Position numbers and translations under genes: made by a program | Assembly (NCBI RefSeq): GCF_002104995.1 | Contig: NW_024468264.1 | Location: 282,516-346,515 of the forward strand | DNA: 64,000 bases | Source of the DNA: Linderina pennispora | Lineage: Eukaryota > Kickxellomycota > Kickxellomycetes > Kickxellales > Kickxellaceae | Reading direction: 5' to 3' | Notes under the pieces: generated by a model | What the model was told of the DNA's origin: nothing | Database searches by the model: none | The model's input: the letters and a program-made list of their open reading frames with translations, nothing else | Shown here: positions 23,020 through 34,943 of the stretch, piece by piece | How positions within the stretch are numbered: position 1 is the first letter of the stretch | Layout of the letters: every line of letters begins with the position of its first letter

Positions 23020-25354
23020 TCAGAACTCGATCAGCGGTGCCTCCTCTGGTGCACTGGCCGCAGCTACTGGCGGTGCCGACGCCTCGGGCAGCGCAGGGGC
23101 GGCGCTGGCTTTGGGCGCATGGGTTGATGTTGGCTGCAGCACCGGGAAGTCGGGAACATGCATCGCGGGCGGAACATAGTGCGGGTTAACTGGTGGCGAC
23201 TGGGGCTGAGAGCTGCCATATGATGCAGGCATTGGTGGAGCCTGAGCATGGATCTCGGTAGATAGCATACGGCTGGGATGTCGGGGTAGGGTAGACTGGT
23301 GCCTGAGGTTGGCAGTTGGAGCTGCTGCTGGCTTGCTGAGGCGGGGGTAGTGCATAACCTTCGCTATAAGTGGGCTGAGGACCAAGCGGAGACTGGGCAT
23401 GCTGGGGATTTTGTTGCGGTGGCAGCTGTTGCTGTTGCTGTGGCGGTGGCTGCGTGTACTGGACAGGTACAGGTCCTTGAGGGCTCTGGGGAAGGTAGTC
23501 TGGGTGCTGGGGCTGGGAAGGAGTCGGGTGCTGCTGCTGCTGAGGCAACGGCAAGTACGCGGGCTGGGCAGAAGGAGGCTGGTAGAATGACTGGTGTGAT
23601 GCTGGCAGCGGCGACTGGGGGGGAATTGTCGGATACATCGATGTAGGAGCGGGCGTGTGTGGAGCAATGCCTAGAGGCGCTATGCCAGTAGAGAGGAACG
23701 AGCTCGAGCGCAGCCGCTTGTCCAGTAGCTGGTCGTAGATACGGATCGCAGTGAGGATACGGTCATGGAGCTTAATAAGCTCCCTTGTGTCTCTGGTCAA
23801 CGTGGTCAACCGCATCAGTGATCTTGGGATGAAGTTGCTCAATGCTCTCGTGCAGGTACTGGATCTGAGGGTCATGGCGAATATCCTGGCCACTGTCGCG
23901 GATGCGAGTCAACAGGGACTCGAACAGCTGTACGTTCTCGCGCTCGTCGGATGTCAGCGGCTCTTCGTCATCGTTGTCCTCTTCCTGCACATGGGGCATG
24001 AAGTCCAAGCTGTGGTGGGTCTCAGCGTAGACAGGTGCTGGCTGCACTGGTGCGCTGAGATAGTCGGGTCCAGCAGTGCTGCTCTTGATATCCTGAAGAG
24101 AGGCTTCAATAGGCTGCACGCAGATCAGGATCATCCTCATCGTCCATGTCGTCGCCGTGCTCACTGGTCAGCGGATAAGGCTCGCTGCTCGACAGCGCCG
24201 GGTATGTGATCTGTGACGTGTAGGCGGGTGTTGAAGCAGTACCAGCAGCCGTGGTAGCAGCAGCAGTCGTGGTAGCAGCAGCAGCAGGCAGCAGCAGCCG
24301 TGGTTGTGGTGGGCCGCATGAAATCTGCATAATTGGGCCGCTGCTGAGCCTCCTTGAGCGAAAGCTCGATGGCAAGCTTGAGATCTTCGTCCTCATCGTT
24401 GACGTCAGGCGTCCCAGCCGGCGCAGAGCTCGCCGGGATGCTGGTCTTTCTGTCCATCTGGCTCCAGTCAGTCGTATCCTTGGCATCGTTGGACAAGGGC
24501 TGATCGTCGGCGGCAGGCACAATCTTCTTCAAGCGCAGATAGCAGCCATGGCACACGCGTACCGGCTCGTAGATGGCAAACTTGGGGATTGGCGTGCTGT
24601 TTGACGAGCAGTCCTGGCAGAAGCACTTGCCGCAGTGGCGGCAGTGGTGCTTGCGGTTGGTGAATGAAAAGGCAGTGCGGCACCGCTGGCACACCGAGCT
24701 GTCCTCCCACTCGGGCGCACTGGCTGTGTCTCCCATGGCCGTCGACGCAGCAGCATCGATTTTGGGCATTGTGTACCCCATCCGCTTCAACCGCTCGCAC
24801 ACTCCAGCGACATAGCCCATCTCGTTGTTGTCCTTTAGCACCACGGCCCACTCTTGGATCACGGTCAAAATAAGCTGCCGCAGCTCGTAGTCACGTCCGC
24901 TCTATACAAACAAGAAACTGATTAGCATTGTTTCGCAGGGATAGTACGGAGTGGAGAATGTGCCACGCTTACCTTGGAGTCCAGGAGCCCCACGATGGTG
25001 TCAATGAACTCTCGGCTAGATATCTCGAGCTGGACCAGGCTGCCTCCGTTCTTGACACATATGTCCGTCAGCTTGAGGTTCAGAATGAGCACATTGGGGT
25101 TCTGCACCTCGAAGCGCTTACGTAGAATACGAGCCACCTCCTTGGCGCTGTACTCTTTGGAGCGGACCTTGTCGGCAAAGTTTAGTGCGCTGGAAATTTC
25201 GAGCTCGTGGTTCGGTACGTCCTCGGAAGTCAACGTGTCTATGCAAATGGGGTTGTTAGAGAGGTGCAGTCTGCAAATCTACGTGCTACAGCCGGGTCGG
25301 ATACGTACTGACTTCCTCCTCTATCGGGTTCCCGTAAAAGAATCGCGCAACCAT
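23020..25354 (-). CDS. VPS27: Vps27/HRS, ESCRT-0 ubiquitin-sorting subunit
   Basis: Recruits ubiquitinated cargo at endosomes and starts the ESCRT pathway. Exon 1 is 25309-25354 (MVARFFYGNPIEEE), exon 2 24973-25238 and exon 3 24901-23020. Introns are 25239-25308 and 24902-24972, both with TAG acceptors. The VHS domain spans exons 1-3 (ALNFADKVRSKEYSAKEV, then VLILNLKLTDICVKNGG). A FYVE zinc finger follows, with CQRCRTAFSF and RKHHCRHCG. It has two UIMs (EDLKLAIELSLKEAQ and DPDLRAA|IEASLQDI), a GAT-like helical segment, a long Pro/Gln-rich tail and a terminal clathrin-box-like PLIEF. About four one-base frame breaks occur after the first UIM (near 24270, 24115, 23800 and 23260). Domain order is exactly that of Vps27. 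Confidence 0.88.
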
Positions 25355-25678
25355 TGGCGTGTACAGCTAGATATAAATTGAGAAAAAGACAAAGTAAGAA
25401 ATAGAGGCTGGAGAGAAATGGAGGTGCCGTGTACAAAATACTAATGCCAAGAAAGCCGGCCCATCGCAGCATGACCACAGCGCAGCATCGCTGATTGCGT
25501 TGAATCACTCAACTCCACTTTTCCGTCACGTGCACTGGCCATCTTGGAGCGAGGATTCTGAGCCTTGGCAACAGTGGGCTATCGCATGGAGGTGGTTTGG
25601 ACTGCAGTGTGGTCCGGCCATGTTCCAGTAGTCGCAGACTGGGTTACTTCTGGTAGACAGAGTTTATTTGTTTCAAGC
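25355..25678. other. intergenic, VPS27 promoter / PHB1 3' region
   Basis: About 320 bases between the VPS27 start and the PHB1 stop, both on the minus strand. No coding or RNA feature is seen. Confidence 0.4.
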
Positions 25679-26579
25679 TTAAGCATGTCCGATGTTGAGC
25701 AGCATCTGGTTGCCGTTCGAGTTTCCTTGGGGCAGGTATGTAACGTTGCGAGCGCCCGAAAGCGTCTCGGCGATCTCGCGCGAGGCCTCGATACGACGCA
25801 GCTTGACCAGGCCAGGGCCGGCCTTCTGCAGAGCCGTTGAGATGCGGTCGGCCGCCATGGCCTCACCCTCAGCGCGGATAATGGCTGCGTGCTTCTCCTG
25901 CTCGGCCTTCTCGACAACAAAGCGGGCACGCTCGGCCTCTTGCTGCGCAATCTGCTTCTTCTCGACAGCAACGGTAAACTCCTTGCCAAAAGTCATGTGG
26001 GTGATTGAGACATCCTCAAGCTCGATGTTGAACTCCTGCGCACGCGCCAGCAGCTCGTCGCGGATCCGGGCCGACACGATGTCACGCTGGGTAATAAGCT
26101 CACTGGCGTCAAACTGGGCCACCACGCTCTTCAGCACCTCGTTACCGATCGAGGGCAGCACGCGCTCGTCATAGTCGAGACCCAGGTTCTGGTACAGGCG
26201 CGGCAGGTTCTCCTTGTTCGGGCGCTGCAGCACACGCAGGCTCAGGCTGACCATCTGCATGTCCTTCGATCCGGTGGTGGTCGAAATCAAGCGCGGGCGG
26301 GTGCGCACATCAAAGATAATAGCGCGCTGGAGCCACGGAATGAGGAAATGCGTGCCCTCGCCAATCGTGACCTGCTTCACTCCCTGGAGACGGTCAAAAA
26401 TAACTGCGCGGTGCCCGCCCTTGACTACGAGAGATAACACTGGTTAGAAAGAGTCGCGTCTTCTGGTGCTTTCTGCGGGGTTGAGCCTTACCATCGTAAA
26501 TGCTGGACTGCACAACGCCAGCTCCCAGGCCGATCGCAATGGCCGCGTTGGTCAGTCTCTGAATCGCTTTCGCCGACAT
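25679..26579 (-). CDS. PHB1: prohibitin 1
   Basis: Prohibitin 1 forms ring complexes with Phb2 in the mitochondrial inner membrane, where they chaperone respiratory subunits and regulate m-AAA proteolysis. Exon 1 is 26492-26579 ([18 protein letters not shown], an N-terminal hydrophobic anchor). The intron 26425-26491 has acceptor CGTAG. Exon 2 is 25679-26424. Family blocks visible are [57 protein letters not shown] and the coiled coil [20 protein letters not shown]. The protein is about 277 residues, the usual length, and has no frame break. Phb1 rather than Phb2 is indicated by the short N-terminus and the terminal NVTYLP motif. Confidence 0.95.
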
Positions 26580-27018
26580 TTGAATTTGTAACGGGTAAAA
26601 ATTTGGAACGGAGGATAGAGAGCACAGCAAGGCACGTTACGACATCACAATTGCCCTAAGCATCAGCCTAATCTGATCTCGCTGATCAGAACCAGATCAA
26701 AAATACCTGCACTCCAAACAGCTGCTGGGTTCTGTGGCCTGGCTGCCAGAGCCGTGGCCGGGATCTGCTGTCCTTTTTCAGCAGTGGGCTCTTGACAGCG
26801 CGTCTCTGTTTCTTCTCCACACACGCACGCACCTCAGCTGGGTACTACCGAGAAGCATCAGCCAGCACCAGGAGCAGCTTTCTACCCCCTCTGCTTATTT
26901 ATTACGCTCTCTCCTCATTTCATACCAACCGACTACGCGTCTGCCAAGAGCTACACGACTCTGAGCAGCCCTTGCCGGAAAAACAGGAGCGCGTGCCTCT
27001 TCCTTGAGTGCAACAGCA

Positions 27019-27054
<36 letters not shown>

Positions 27055-27350
27055 CTTTTAATAGCGATACGTCGAAAGTGCTGGCGGCCGCAGCGCCTGA
27101 CAAAGAAACAAGGCGCGTCTTTTTCTGCCAAACGCTATTTAGCTAGCTCATCGGCACCTTTTCCAATTTTTCCTCTTTTGCTTCCACTTTCTTTTTTTTC
27201 ATTTCTTTTTCCCTCTCTTTCAACCATATACACGTTCTTTCTCTGATCTAAATCGGCTTTCTTTTTCATTCCGGGTTTCTTTGGTCGTTCAACTTCGCCT
27301 TAGCGAACATTCGAGAAAAAAAGCCTATATTTCAGAAAACAGAATCCACC
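26580..27350. other. divergent promoter region between PHB1 and RPB1
   Basis: About 770 bases between two divergently transcribed essential genes. It includes a CAG/CAA microsatellite (27011-27052) and a pyrimidine-rich stretch (about 27150-27290) just before the RPB1 start, as is common upstream of highly expressed fungal genes. No coding frame is supported. Confidence 0.5.
27011..27052. repeat. CAG/CAA trinucleotide microsatellite
   Basis: Fourteen trinucleotide units: CAA, two CAG, CAA, then ten uninterrupted CAG. It lies in the non-coding PHB1-RPB1 interval, about 300 bases before the RPB1 ATG. It could be transcribed in the RPB1 5' UTR. Confidence 0.9.
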
Positions 27351-30300
27351 ATGGCGTACAACTTCCAATTCGCGTATTCATCGGCGCCTCTGCGCACGGT
27401 CAAATACGTGCAATTTGGAATCATTTCTCCTGAGGAGATGGTAAGGAGGCTAAGTTAATGAACCCGCCAACTGGGGTTGCTGTGTTTACTATTGCCTGAG
27501 CCCAGTCTGGTCCTTCTAGGCGCGCGGTCCTTCTGTGTTTGTTACTGCTGGTGGCCACCGCCAACTTTCTTGTTACTACTAACTCCGCGCGTGTACCTTG
27601 GTCCTCTATGGAGTTGCTTTCGTAGAAGTCTATGGCAGTCGCAAAGATCGAGCATCCTGAGCTGCGCGACGAGGACGGCAAGCCCAAGATTGGCGGCCTA
27701 CTCGACCCGCGCATGGGCACGATCGATCGCAACTTCAAGTGCCAGACATGCGGTGAGAACATGACCGAATGTCCTGGCCACTTTGGCTACATCGAGCTCG
27801 CCAAGCCCGTGTACCACATTGGCTTTATCAGCAAGGTGAAGAAGATTCTGGAGTGTGTGTGCTGGCGCTGCTCGAAGCTCAAGGCCGACACGAGCGACCC
27901 TGTGTTCCAGGCAGCGCTGAAGATCCCCGATGCCAACAAGCGCATGAAGCGCGTGTGGGACATTTGCAAGTCGCGCACGATCTGCGAGCTGTCGGGTGAG
28001 GAGACGGCGACGGGTGAAAACATGGCAGCCAAGCTCAACGGCATGCCGATGTCGGAGGAGGACCGCGCGCGGCAGACTGTCAACGACATGCTGGGCGAGG
28101 CGCGCAAGCACACCCACGGCGGATGTGGTCATCGCCAGCCCACATACCGCAAGGAGGGCCTGAAGCTGTTTGCGACGTACAAGCCTGGCGCCAACGACGA
28201 GGGCACGCCCGAGGGCAAGCATGTGCTTAGTGTCACTGCCGTGCTGCAGGTGCTCAAGCGCATCTCGGACGAAGACTCGTTCGCCATGGGAATCAACCCG
28301 GACTATGCTCGCCCCGAGTGGATGATCCTGACTGTGATGCCAGTGCCGCCGATGGCGGTGCGCCCCAGCATCCAGATGGACGCGACTCGCCAGAGCGAGG
28401 ACGATCTGACGTACAAGCTCAACGACATTCTCAAGGCCAACGCGCGCGTGCGCAGCTGCGAGATGGAGGGTGCACCCATGCACATCATCGAGGAGTTTGA
28501 GGCACTGCTGCAGTTCCACACAGCGACGTTCATGAACAACGAGCTGTCGGGCCTGCCGCAGGCGCTGCAAAAGTCTGGCCGCCCAATCAAGTCGATCCGT
28601 GCCCGTCTGAAGGGAAAGGAGGGCCGTCTGCGTGGCAACCTGATGGGTAAGCGTGTCGACTTCTCGGCACGTACGGTTATTACTGGTGACCCAAACATCT
28701 CGATCGACCAGGTCGGTGTGCCGCGCAGCATTGCGCGCAACCTGACGTACCCGGAGACGGTGACACCATACAACATCGACCGCCTGCAGGACATGGTCCG
28801 AAACGGGCCCAGCGAGCACCCGGGTGCAAAGTATGTGATCCGCGACACTGGCGAGCGTATTGATCTGCGACACAACAAGCGCGGCGGCGACATTCCGCTG
28901 CAGATCGGATACCGCGTTGAGCGCCACCTGCTCGACAATGACGTGATCATTTTCAACCGCCAGCCATCGCTGCACAAGATGTCCATGATGGGACATCGTG
29001 TCAAGGTCATGCCGTACTCGACGTTCCGCCTTAACCTGTCGGTAACATCGCCGTACAACGCCGATTTCGACGGTGATGAGATGAACTTGCACGTGCCGCA
29101 GTCTGAGGAGACCCGTGCCGAGATCAAAGAGATCTGCATGGTTCCGAAGCAGATTGTGTCGCCGCAGTCCAACAAGCCCGTCATGGGTATCGTGCAGGAC
29201 ACGCTGTGCGCCATCCGCAAATTCACCAAGCGCGACACGCTGCTAGACATCGACATGGTTATGGCGCTGCTGCTGTGCGCACCCGACTGGGACGGTGTGA
29301 TCCCGACACCGTGCATCCTGAAGCCCAGGCCGATGTGGTCGGGCAAGCAGGTGTACAGCCTGGTCATCCCCAAGGGCACCAACTGCATGCGGTTCCACTC
29401 GACCCACCCCGATGACGAGACGACCTGGATCTCGCCTGGAGACACACGTGTGATCATCGAGAACGGCGAGCTGCTGTGTGGTATCGTGTGCAAGAAGACC
29501 ATCGGTGCCACCGACGGAGGCTTGATCCACACCATCTTCAACGAGTTTGGTCCCTGAAGTTACGCGGCACTTCTTTGACGGAACCCAGCGTGTCATCAAC
29601 AACTGGTTCCAGCACAACAGCTTCAGTATCGGTATCGGCGATACGATTGCCGACGACTCAACCATGGAGACTGTGGGTACTATCATTCGCGAGTGCTACG
29701 AGCGTGTCGACGAGCTCATCCGCAACGCGCAGGAAGACAAGCTGGAGTGCATGCCTGGCATGACCCTGAAGGAGTCCTTTGAAAACAAGGTTAATGGCGA
29801 GCTTAACCGTGCCCGTGACCAGGCCGGCAAGACTGTGCAGCGCCGACTCAAGGAGACCAACAACGTGCGCCAGATGGTCGATGCCGGATCCAAGGGATCG
29901 TACATCAACGTCTCGCAGATGACGGCCTGTGTCGGCCAGCAGAACGTCGAGGGCAAGCGTATCCCGTACGGCTTCAAGTACCGCTCCCTGCCGCACTTTG
30001 CCAAGGACGACTACTCGCCCGAGAGCAAGGGCTTTGTCGAGAACTCGTACCTGCGTGGTCTGACGCCGCAAGAGTTCTACTTCCACGCCATGGGTGGCCG
30101 TGAGGGTCTCATCGATACTGCTGTGAAGACTGCTGAGACCGGGTACATTCAGCGCCGTCTGATCAAGGCGCTTGAGGACATCATGTCGCAGTACGACGGC
30201 ACCATCCGTAACTCGCTGGGCCAGGTCGTGCAGTTCGTCTATGGCGAGGACGGCATGGACGGATGCTTCATTGAGCGCCAGAAGCTGGCGTCGACTCGCC

Positions 30301-33062
30301 TCAAGAACGCGCAGTTCGAGAGCAAGTACCGCGTCGATGTCATGGACCGCAACAAGAGCTTCAAGCCCGGGTCGCTGGACTTCTCGGTGCTCAAGAACGT
30401 CGAGGGTAACGACGAGGTGCAGCGCGTGCTTGACGGCGAGTTCAAGCTGCTGACCGAGGACCGCAACATTGCCCGCAACTTTATTGTCACTGACGGCAAC
30501 AGCAGCAAGCCGCTGCCAGTCAACCTGGAGCGTCTGCTCAAGATTGCCCAGCAGACGTTCAACATTGATCGCCGCAAGCCGTCGAACCTGAACCCCATCG
30601 AGATCGTGAATATGGTCAACATGCTGTCGGAGCGGCTCACGGTTATTCGTGGCGACGACAAGCTCAGCGCAGAGGCGCAGCACAACGCTACGCTGCTGTT
30701 CCAGATCCACCTGCGCTCGACCCTGGCGTCGAAGCGCGTGCTTGAGGAGTTCCACCTCAACAAGGACGCCTTTGACTGGGTCCTGGGAGAGGTTGAGACG
30801 CGCTTCAAGCGCTCGCTGGTCAACCCTGGTGAGATGGTTGGCGTTATTGCTGCGCAGTCGATTGGTGAGCCGGCCACGCAGATGACGCTAAACACGTTCC
30901 ACTTTGCCGGTGTCAGCTCCAAGAACGTCACCCTTGGAGTGCCGCGTTTGAAGGAAGTCATCAACGTGGCGACCAACATCAAGACGCCGTCGCTGACTGT
31001 CTTCCTGACCAACGAGGCTGGCCGCAACCTGGAGCGCGCCAAGGATGTGCAGGTCGCCATCGAGCACACCACCCTGGCCAAGGTCACGGCAGCAACTGAA
31101 ATCTGGTACGATCCCGATGTGCAGGACACGATCATCGACGAGGATCGCGACTTTGTGCAGGCGTACTATGAGATGCCCGACGAGCAGATCCCAGTCGAGA
31201 CCATCTCGCCCTGGCTGCTGCGTATCGAGCTCAACCGTAACATGATGATCGACAAGAAGCTGTCGATGACTGAGGTCACCAACAAGCTGACCGAGGTCTT
31301 CAACCGCGACCTGCTGTGCATCTGTAACGACGACAACTCGGAGAAGCTTGTGGTGCGCTGCCGCATCATCAACGCTGAGGGCATGAACAAGGACGATGAC
31401 CTTGAGGACGGCCAGATGGAGGAGGACGTGTTCCTCAAGCGCATCGAAACGCACATGCTGGACAACGTGGTGCTGCGCGGTATCCCTGGCATCAAGCGCG
31501 TGTACCTTGTTGAGAAGGACAAGATCATCACCAAGGAGACCGGTGAGTACGACAAGCAGACCGAGTGGGTCATTGAGACTGACGGCATCAACCTACGCGA
31601 GGTGATGTGGCAGGACAACGTTGATCCCAAGCGCACGTACTCCAACCACCCCATCGAGATTCTCGAGGTGCTGGGTATCGAGGCTGGCCGTGCTGCGATC
31701 CTGAAGGAGGTGCGCAACGTTATCGAGTTTGACGGTTCATATGTCAACTACCGCCATCTGTCGCTGCTTGTCGACCTGATGACATCGCGGGGTATCCTGA
31801 CTGCCATTACCCGCCACGGAATCAACCGTGCCGAGACCGGTCCGCTCATGCGCTGTACCTTCGAGGAGACGGTCGAAATTCTCATGGACGCCGCTGCCGT
31901 CGGAGCCATCGACGACTGCCGCGGTGTGGCAGAGAACATCCTGCTGGGCCAGCTGGCGCCTCTTGGCACGGGTTCGTTCGACGTCATGCTCGACGACGAG
32001 ATGCTGAGCCAGGTCGTCATTGACCCGCGTGCCCAGGGCTTCGACTTGGCCAACGCGCCCTCGGGCGTGCCAGCATATGTCCTGGCAGGATCGCCTGGCC
32101 CGAGCGGCAGCATGTCGCCGCAGATGACGCCTTATGACAGCCGCAGCCCCGACTATGTGGGCATGGGCGGACCTGGATCTCCGGTCAGCGCTATGTTCTC
32201 GCCCATTGTCGACAGCGGTGCCACGTCGCCTGGGTGGAATGGCGCCAGTCCGTACTCGCCGGCGTCGCCCTCGTACAGCCCGACGTCGCCAACATACAAT
32301 GCGACATCGCCGTCATACTCGCCAACGTCGCCGCAGTATTCCCCGACGTCACCCTCGTACAGTCCGACGTCTCCATCGTACAGCCCCACCTCGCCCAGAT
32401 ACGGTCAGACATCGCCGCAGTACTCGCCCACGTCGCCGTCCTACAGCCCGACGTCGCCGTCGTACTCGCCGACATCGCCCTCGTACAGCCCCACATCACC
32501 TTCGTACAGCCCGACGTCTCCGTCATACTCGCCGACGTCGCCTTCATACAGCCCGACGTCGCCGTCCTACAGCCCCACGTCCCCGTCGTACTCGCCTACG
32601 TCTCCTTCGTACAGTCCCACGTCGCCTTCGTACAGTCCGACTTCACCCTCATATAGCCCGACGTCGCCGTCCTACAGCCCGACGTCTCCGTCATACTCGC
32701 CGACGTCGCCTTCTTACAGCCCGACATCGCCGTCCTACAGCCCCACGTCCCCGTCGTACTCGCCGACGTCTCCTTCGTACAGTCCCACGTCGCCTTCGTA
32801 CAGTCCGACTTCACCCTCATATAGCCCGACGTCGCCGTCCTACAGCCCGACGTCTCCGTCGTACTCGCCAACCTCGCCATCTTACAGCCCGACATCGCCG
32901 TCGTACTCGCCCAACTCGCCCTCGTACAGCCCTGGCGGTGGCTTCAATGGCGATAACCAGCATGGTGGAAACCAGAGCAACGGCAACGGAGGCTCGGCAT
33001 CCGGCAGCGGGAGCACGAACGACCAGCAGCAGGGCGGTGGTGCCGGTTGGTCTCCATCGTAA
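27351..33062 (+). CDS. RPB1: RNA polymerase II largest subunit Rpb1
   Basis: Catalytic subunit of Pol II. Exon 1 is 27351-27440 ([20 protein letters not shown]), with the start in a CCACCATGG context. The intron 27441-27625 has acceptor CGTAG. Exon 2 runs from 27626. The clamp zinc site [16 protein letters not shown] comes first. Next are [24 protein letters not shown], the active-site aspartates in [10 protein letters not shown] (about 29060), the funnel, the trigger loop region [22 protein letters not shown] and the foot. The C-terminal domain has about 32 YSPTSPS heptads followed by a Gly/Asn/Ser-rich tip. One frame break occurs at 29550-29554: FNEFGP needs one C fewer (GGTCCCTGAA) to continue as EVTRHFFDG. 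Since RPB1 is essential and otherwise intact, this is almost certainly an assembly error. Confidence 0.97.
32252..32932 (+). repeat. RPB1 CTD heptad array (21-bp tandem repeat)
   Basis: About 32 tandem 21-bp units encoding YSPTSPS, with degenerate heptads at the start ([20 protein letters not shown]) and an NSPS heptad at the end. The units vary at synonymous sites, but a block of eight units (about 32513-32680) is almost identical to the next eight (about 32681-32848), showing a recent 168-bp tandem duplication. Confidence 0.93.
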
Positions 33063-33947
33063 GCGCCCAAGCACCCTTGGATCATCTGCCCGGCTTGGCC
33101 ATTTCTCACCTTTCTCTTTTCCCACTACTCGATCTCTATGCTCCACGAGTATCGACATAACTCATTACGATGCTACCAAAAAGAAAAAAATAAATAGCCA
33201 CATACATAACTAGCTTGACGATGCGCACGTGCATATGAACAATAGCATTCGGGCTTCTTGACCAAACACTGAGGCAAAGCCAGCGCATTATCGTGCAGCC
33301 GATACGATAAGCGCATGCGGATACATGTGAGGATGGTATGCTTACTAATCGTGGTATTAACCCCGCAACAGTGGCACGCAAAAGAGACGAGTCGAAATAG
33401 ACTACGTGGCTGTTACCAGACCCCGCCCATGGCACCATCGCATGTGAATATTGTTTTTTTTTTTTTTTTGGCATATCTGCCTGGCCACATATCGCGACCC
33501 ACCTTCCCGGACGCAAGCAAAACTCCGGTCGGGCCACCGAATCTGCCGAGGGCATTGGGGAACCAGTCTGCCCTTTTACGAGTGTTAGTTCCGGTTATTC
33601 TGTTCTGGGCAAAACTTCTTGGCTCTGCAGGCCATGGAGGCTCGCCCACTACTGGTGCAGAAAAGGCAGCGGTCTCCCACAGTGCAGCGTTTCCCCCCAA
33701 AGCCCAACCGAGTCTGTGCGCCGCACAGCGGATATCATGCTTTCGCTTGGTGTGCAAAGATCAGTAGTGGGTGTGAGCAACAATCTGGCTGCCAAGAAGG
33801 CAGGCCAGGTCTGATCTCTCCAAGGTGCTAGCAGTCTGCTCCGCCTTGTCTCCGCCTTTTGCCGCTTCTCTCCGCTTTCCCTTACTTTTGCGACTCTTTG
33901 TATAAATAGACGGCCGTCTCCCGCCACTGAGCAGCAATTTCATATCC
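33063..33947. other. intergenic region after RPB1
   Basis: About 885 bases. It contains the RPB1 3' UTR, a 16-base poly-T run at 33454-33469 and the promoter of the thioesterase gene. Frames on both strands overlap and show no domain. Confidence 0.45.
33901..33908 (+). promoter_or_regulatory. TATA box of the thioesterase gene
   Basis: TATAAATA lies 40-47 bases before the ATG at 33948, preceded by a pyrimidine-rich stretch. Position and sequence fit a Pol II core promoter with a short 5' UTR. Confidence 0.5.
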
Positions 33948-34835
33948 ATGTCGATATTCGCGACTCGCTTCCTAGCCAAAGCACCCGTTTCCCGACTTTC
34001 TGCGCCTCGCCAGTCCGCAGTTCGAACATACGCAATCCCGCACACTGCCACCCAGCGCATAGCCGCCGCGACCCGCAAACAGCCAAAGATGGACTCCCAG
34101 TACATATTCTCCAAGCCCATGCTTGCAACGTGGGCCACCTGCTGCATTGCCTTTGGCGTGTCAGTGGCGCTCCTGGGCGTCGACCAGGGGTGGGTGCGTT
34201 TCAGCACGGCCAAGAAGAGCGTCGAGAGCGCTGATAAGCCGGACGAGATTGAGGAGGCGAAGCGGATCAGCGATTCGCTGATGCAGACAGAGATCGCCAA
34301 GCAGTGCCTGGAGCAGCCCGACGAGTGGAAGCGGATTCCGTACTTTTGGTCGCAGAACAGCAGGGCCATGAAGCGTACGTTTGTGCAGGGTGCGCTGTAC
34401 GGCCCAGACAAGCTGACGGCCGAGCCGCTTGTGTTTCTGAACCGCGACCGCAAGCAGTTCATCGTCATTGCGCATATCGGCAACAGTCTGTGCGGCCACG
34501 AGGGCATTGTGCACGGCGGTCTGCAGGCCACGCTGTTCGACGAGATCACGGCGCGCCCGGCGTTCTGGAACCTGCCGCGCAGCGTTGCGCTGACGGCCTC
34601 GCTCAAGGTCAACTACCGGAGACCGGCGCTGGCCAACCAGATCTTTGTGTTCCGCACCAGCCTGGAGCACATGGAGGGCCGCAAGGCCACGATTAAGGCA
34701 ACCATGGAGGACCTGAAGGGGAACGTGCTGAGCGACGCCGAGTCGCTGTACGTCAGCCCCAGCAACGAGAAGCTGGTGTCTGACAACTCCAGCTTGCTGA
34801 AGATGATCGAGGGCGTGTACCCAGGCGCCTTCTGA
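33948..34835 (+). CDS. mitochondrial hotdog-fold (PaaI/THEM4-like) thioesterase
   Basis: Encodes 295 residues from ATG 33948. The N-terminus (about 45 residues, rich in Arg, Ser and Ala, no acids) is a mitochondrial targeting peptide. A hydrophobic segment at about 60-80 (MLATWATCCIAFGVSVALLGV) is a likely membrane anchor. The C-terminal hotdog domain has the active-site segment EGIVHGGLQATLFDEITA (the HGG...DE pattern of PaaI-type acyl-CoA thioesterases), followed by VALTASLKVNYRRPALANQ and DLKGNVLSDAESLYV. Family members hydrolyse acyl-CoA; the substrate cannot be told from sequence. It is convergent with PEX11, 108 bases downstream. Confidence 0.8.
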   Translation: MSIFATRFLAKAPVSRLSAPRQSAVRTYAIPHTATQRIAAATRKQPKMDSQYIFSKPMLATWATCCIAFGVSVALLGVDQGWVRFSTAKKSVESADKPDEIEEAKRISDSLMQTEIAKQCLEQPDEWKRIPYFWSQNSRAMKRTFVQGALYGPDKLTAEPLVFLNRDRKQFIVIAHIGNSLCGHEGIVHGGLQATLFDEITARPAFWNLPRSVALTASLKVNYRRPALANQIFVFRTSLEHMEGRKATIKATMEDLKGNVLSDAESLYVSPSNEKLVSDNSSLLKMIEGVYPGAF

Positions 34836-34943
34836 GACCAGCATATACATACGCACTCTTTTGTTTTTAATACCAGCAACCGTTCTAATATCCCACCGGA
34901 TGTGTCTGCACTGCATGTATTTGGCCCAGGGGCATTAGAAAGG

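Noticed and set aside
29540-29560. Programmed +1 ribosomal frameshift at CCC-TGA in RPB1
   Set aside because: The site looks antizyme-like, but the breaks in DHX16, ThrRS, Oca1 and others share no slippery codon or adjacent stop. A common sequencing cause is simpler.
27698-31135. Long minus-strand frames (464, 412, 365 and 298 residues) opposite RPB1
   Set aside because: They are shadows produced by the strong GC third-position bias of RPB1. They have no motifs, and their compositions mirror the sense codons.
32134-33213. Arg-rich 359-residue frame over the CTD repeats
   Set aside because: It is an out-of-frame reading of the 21-bp heptad repeat.
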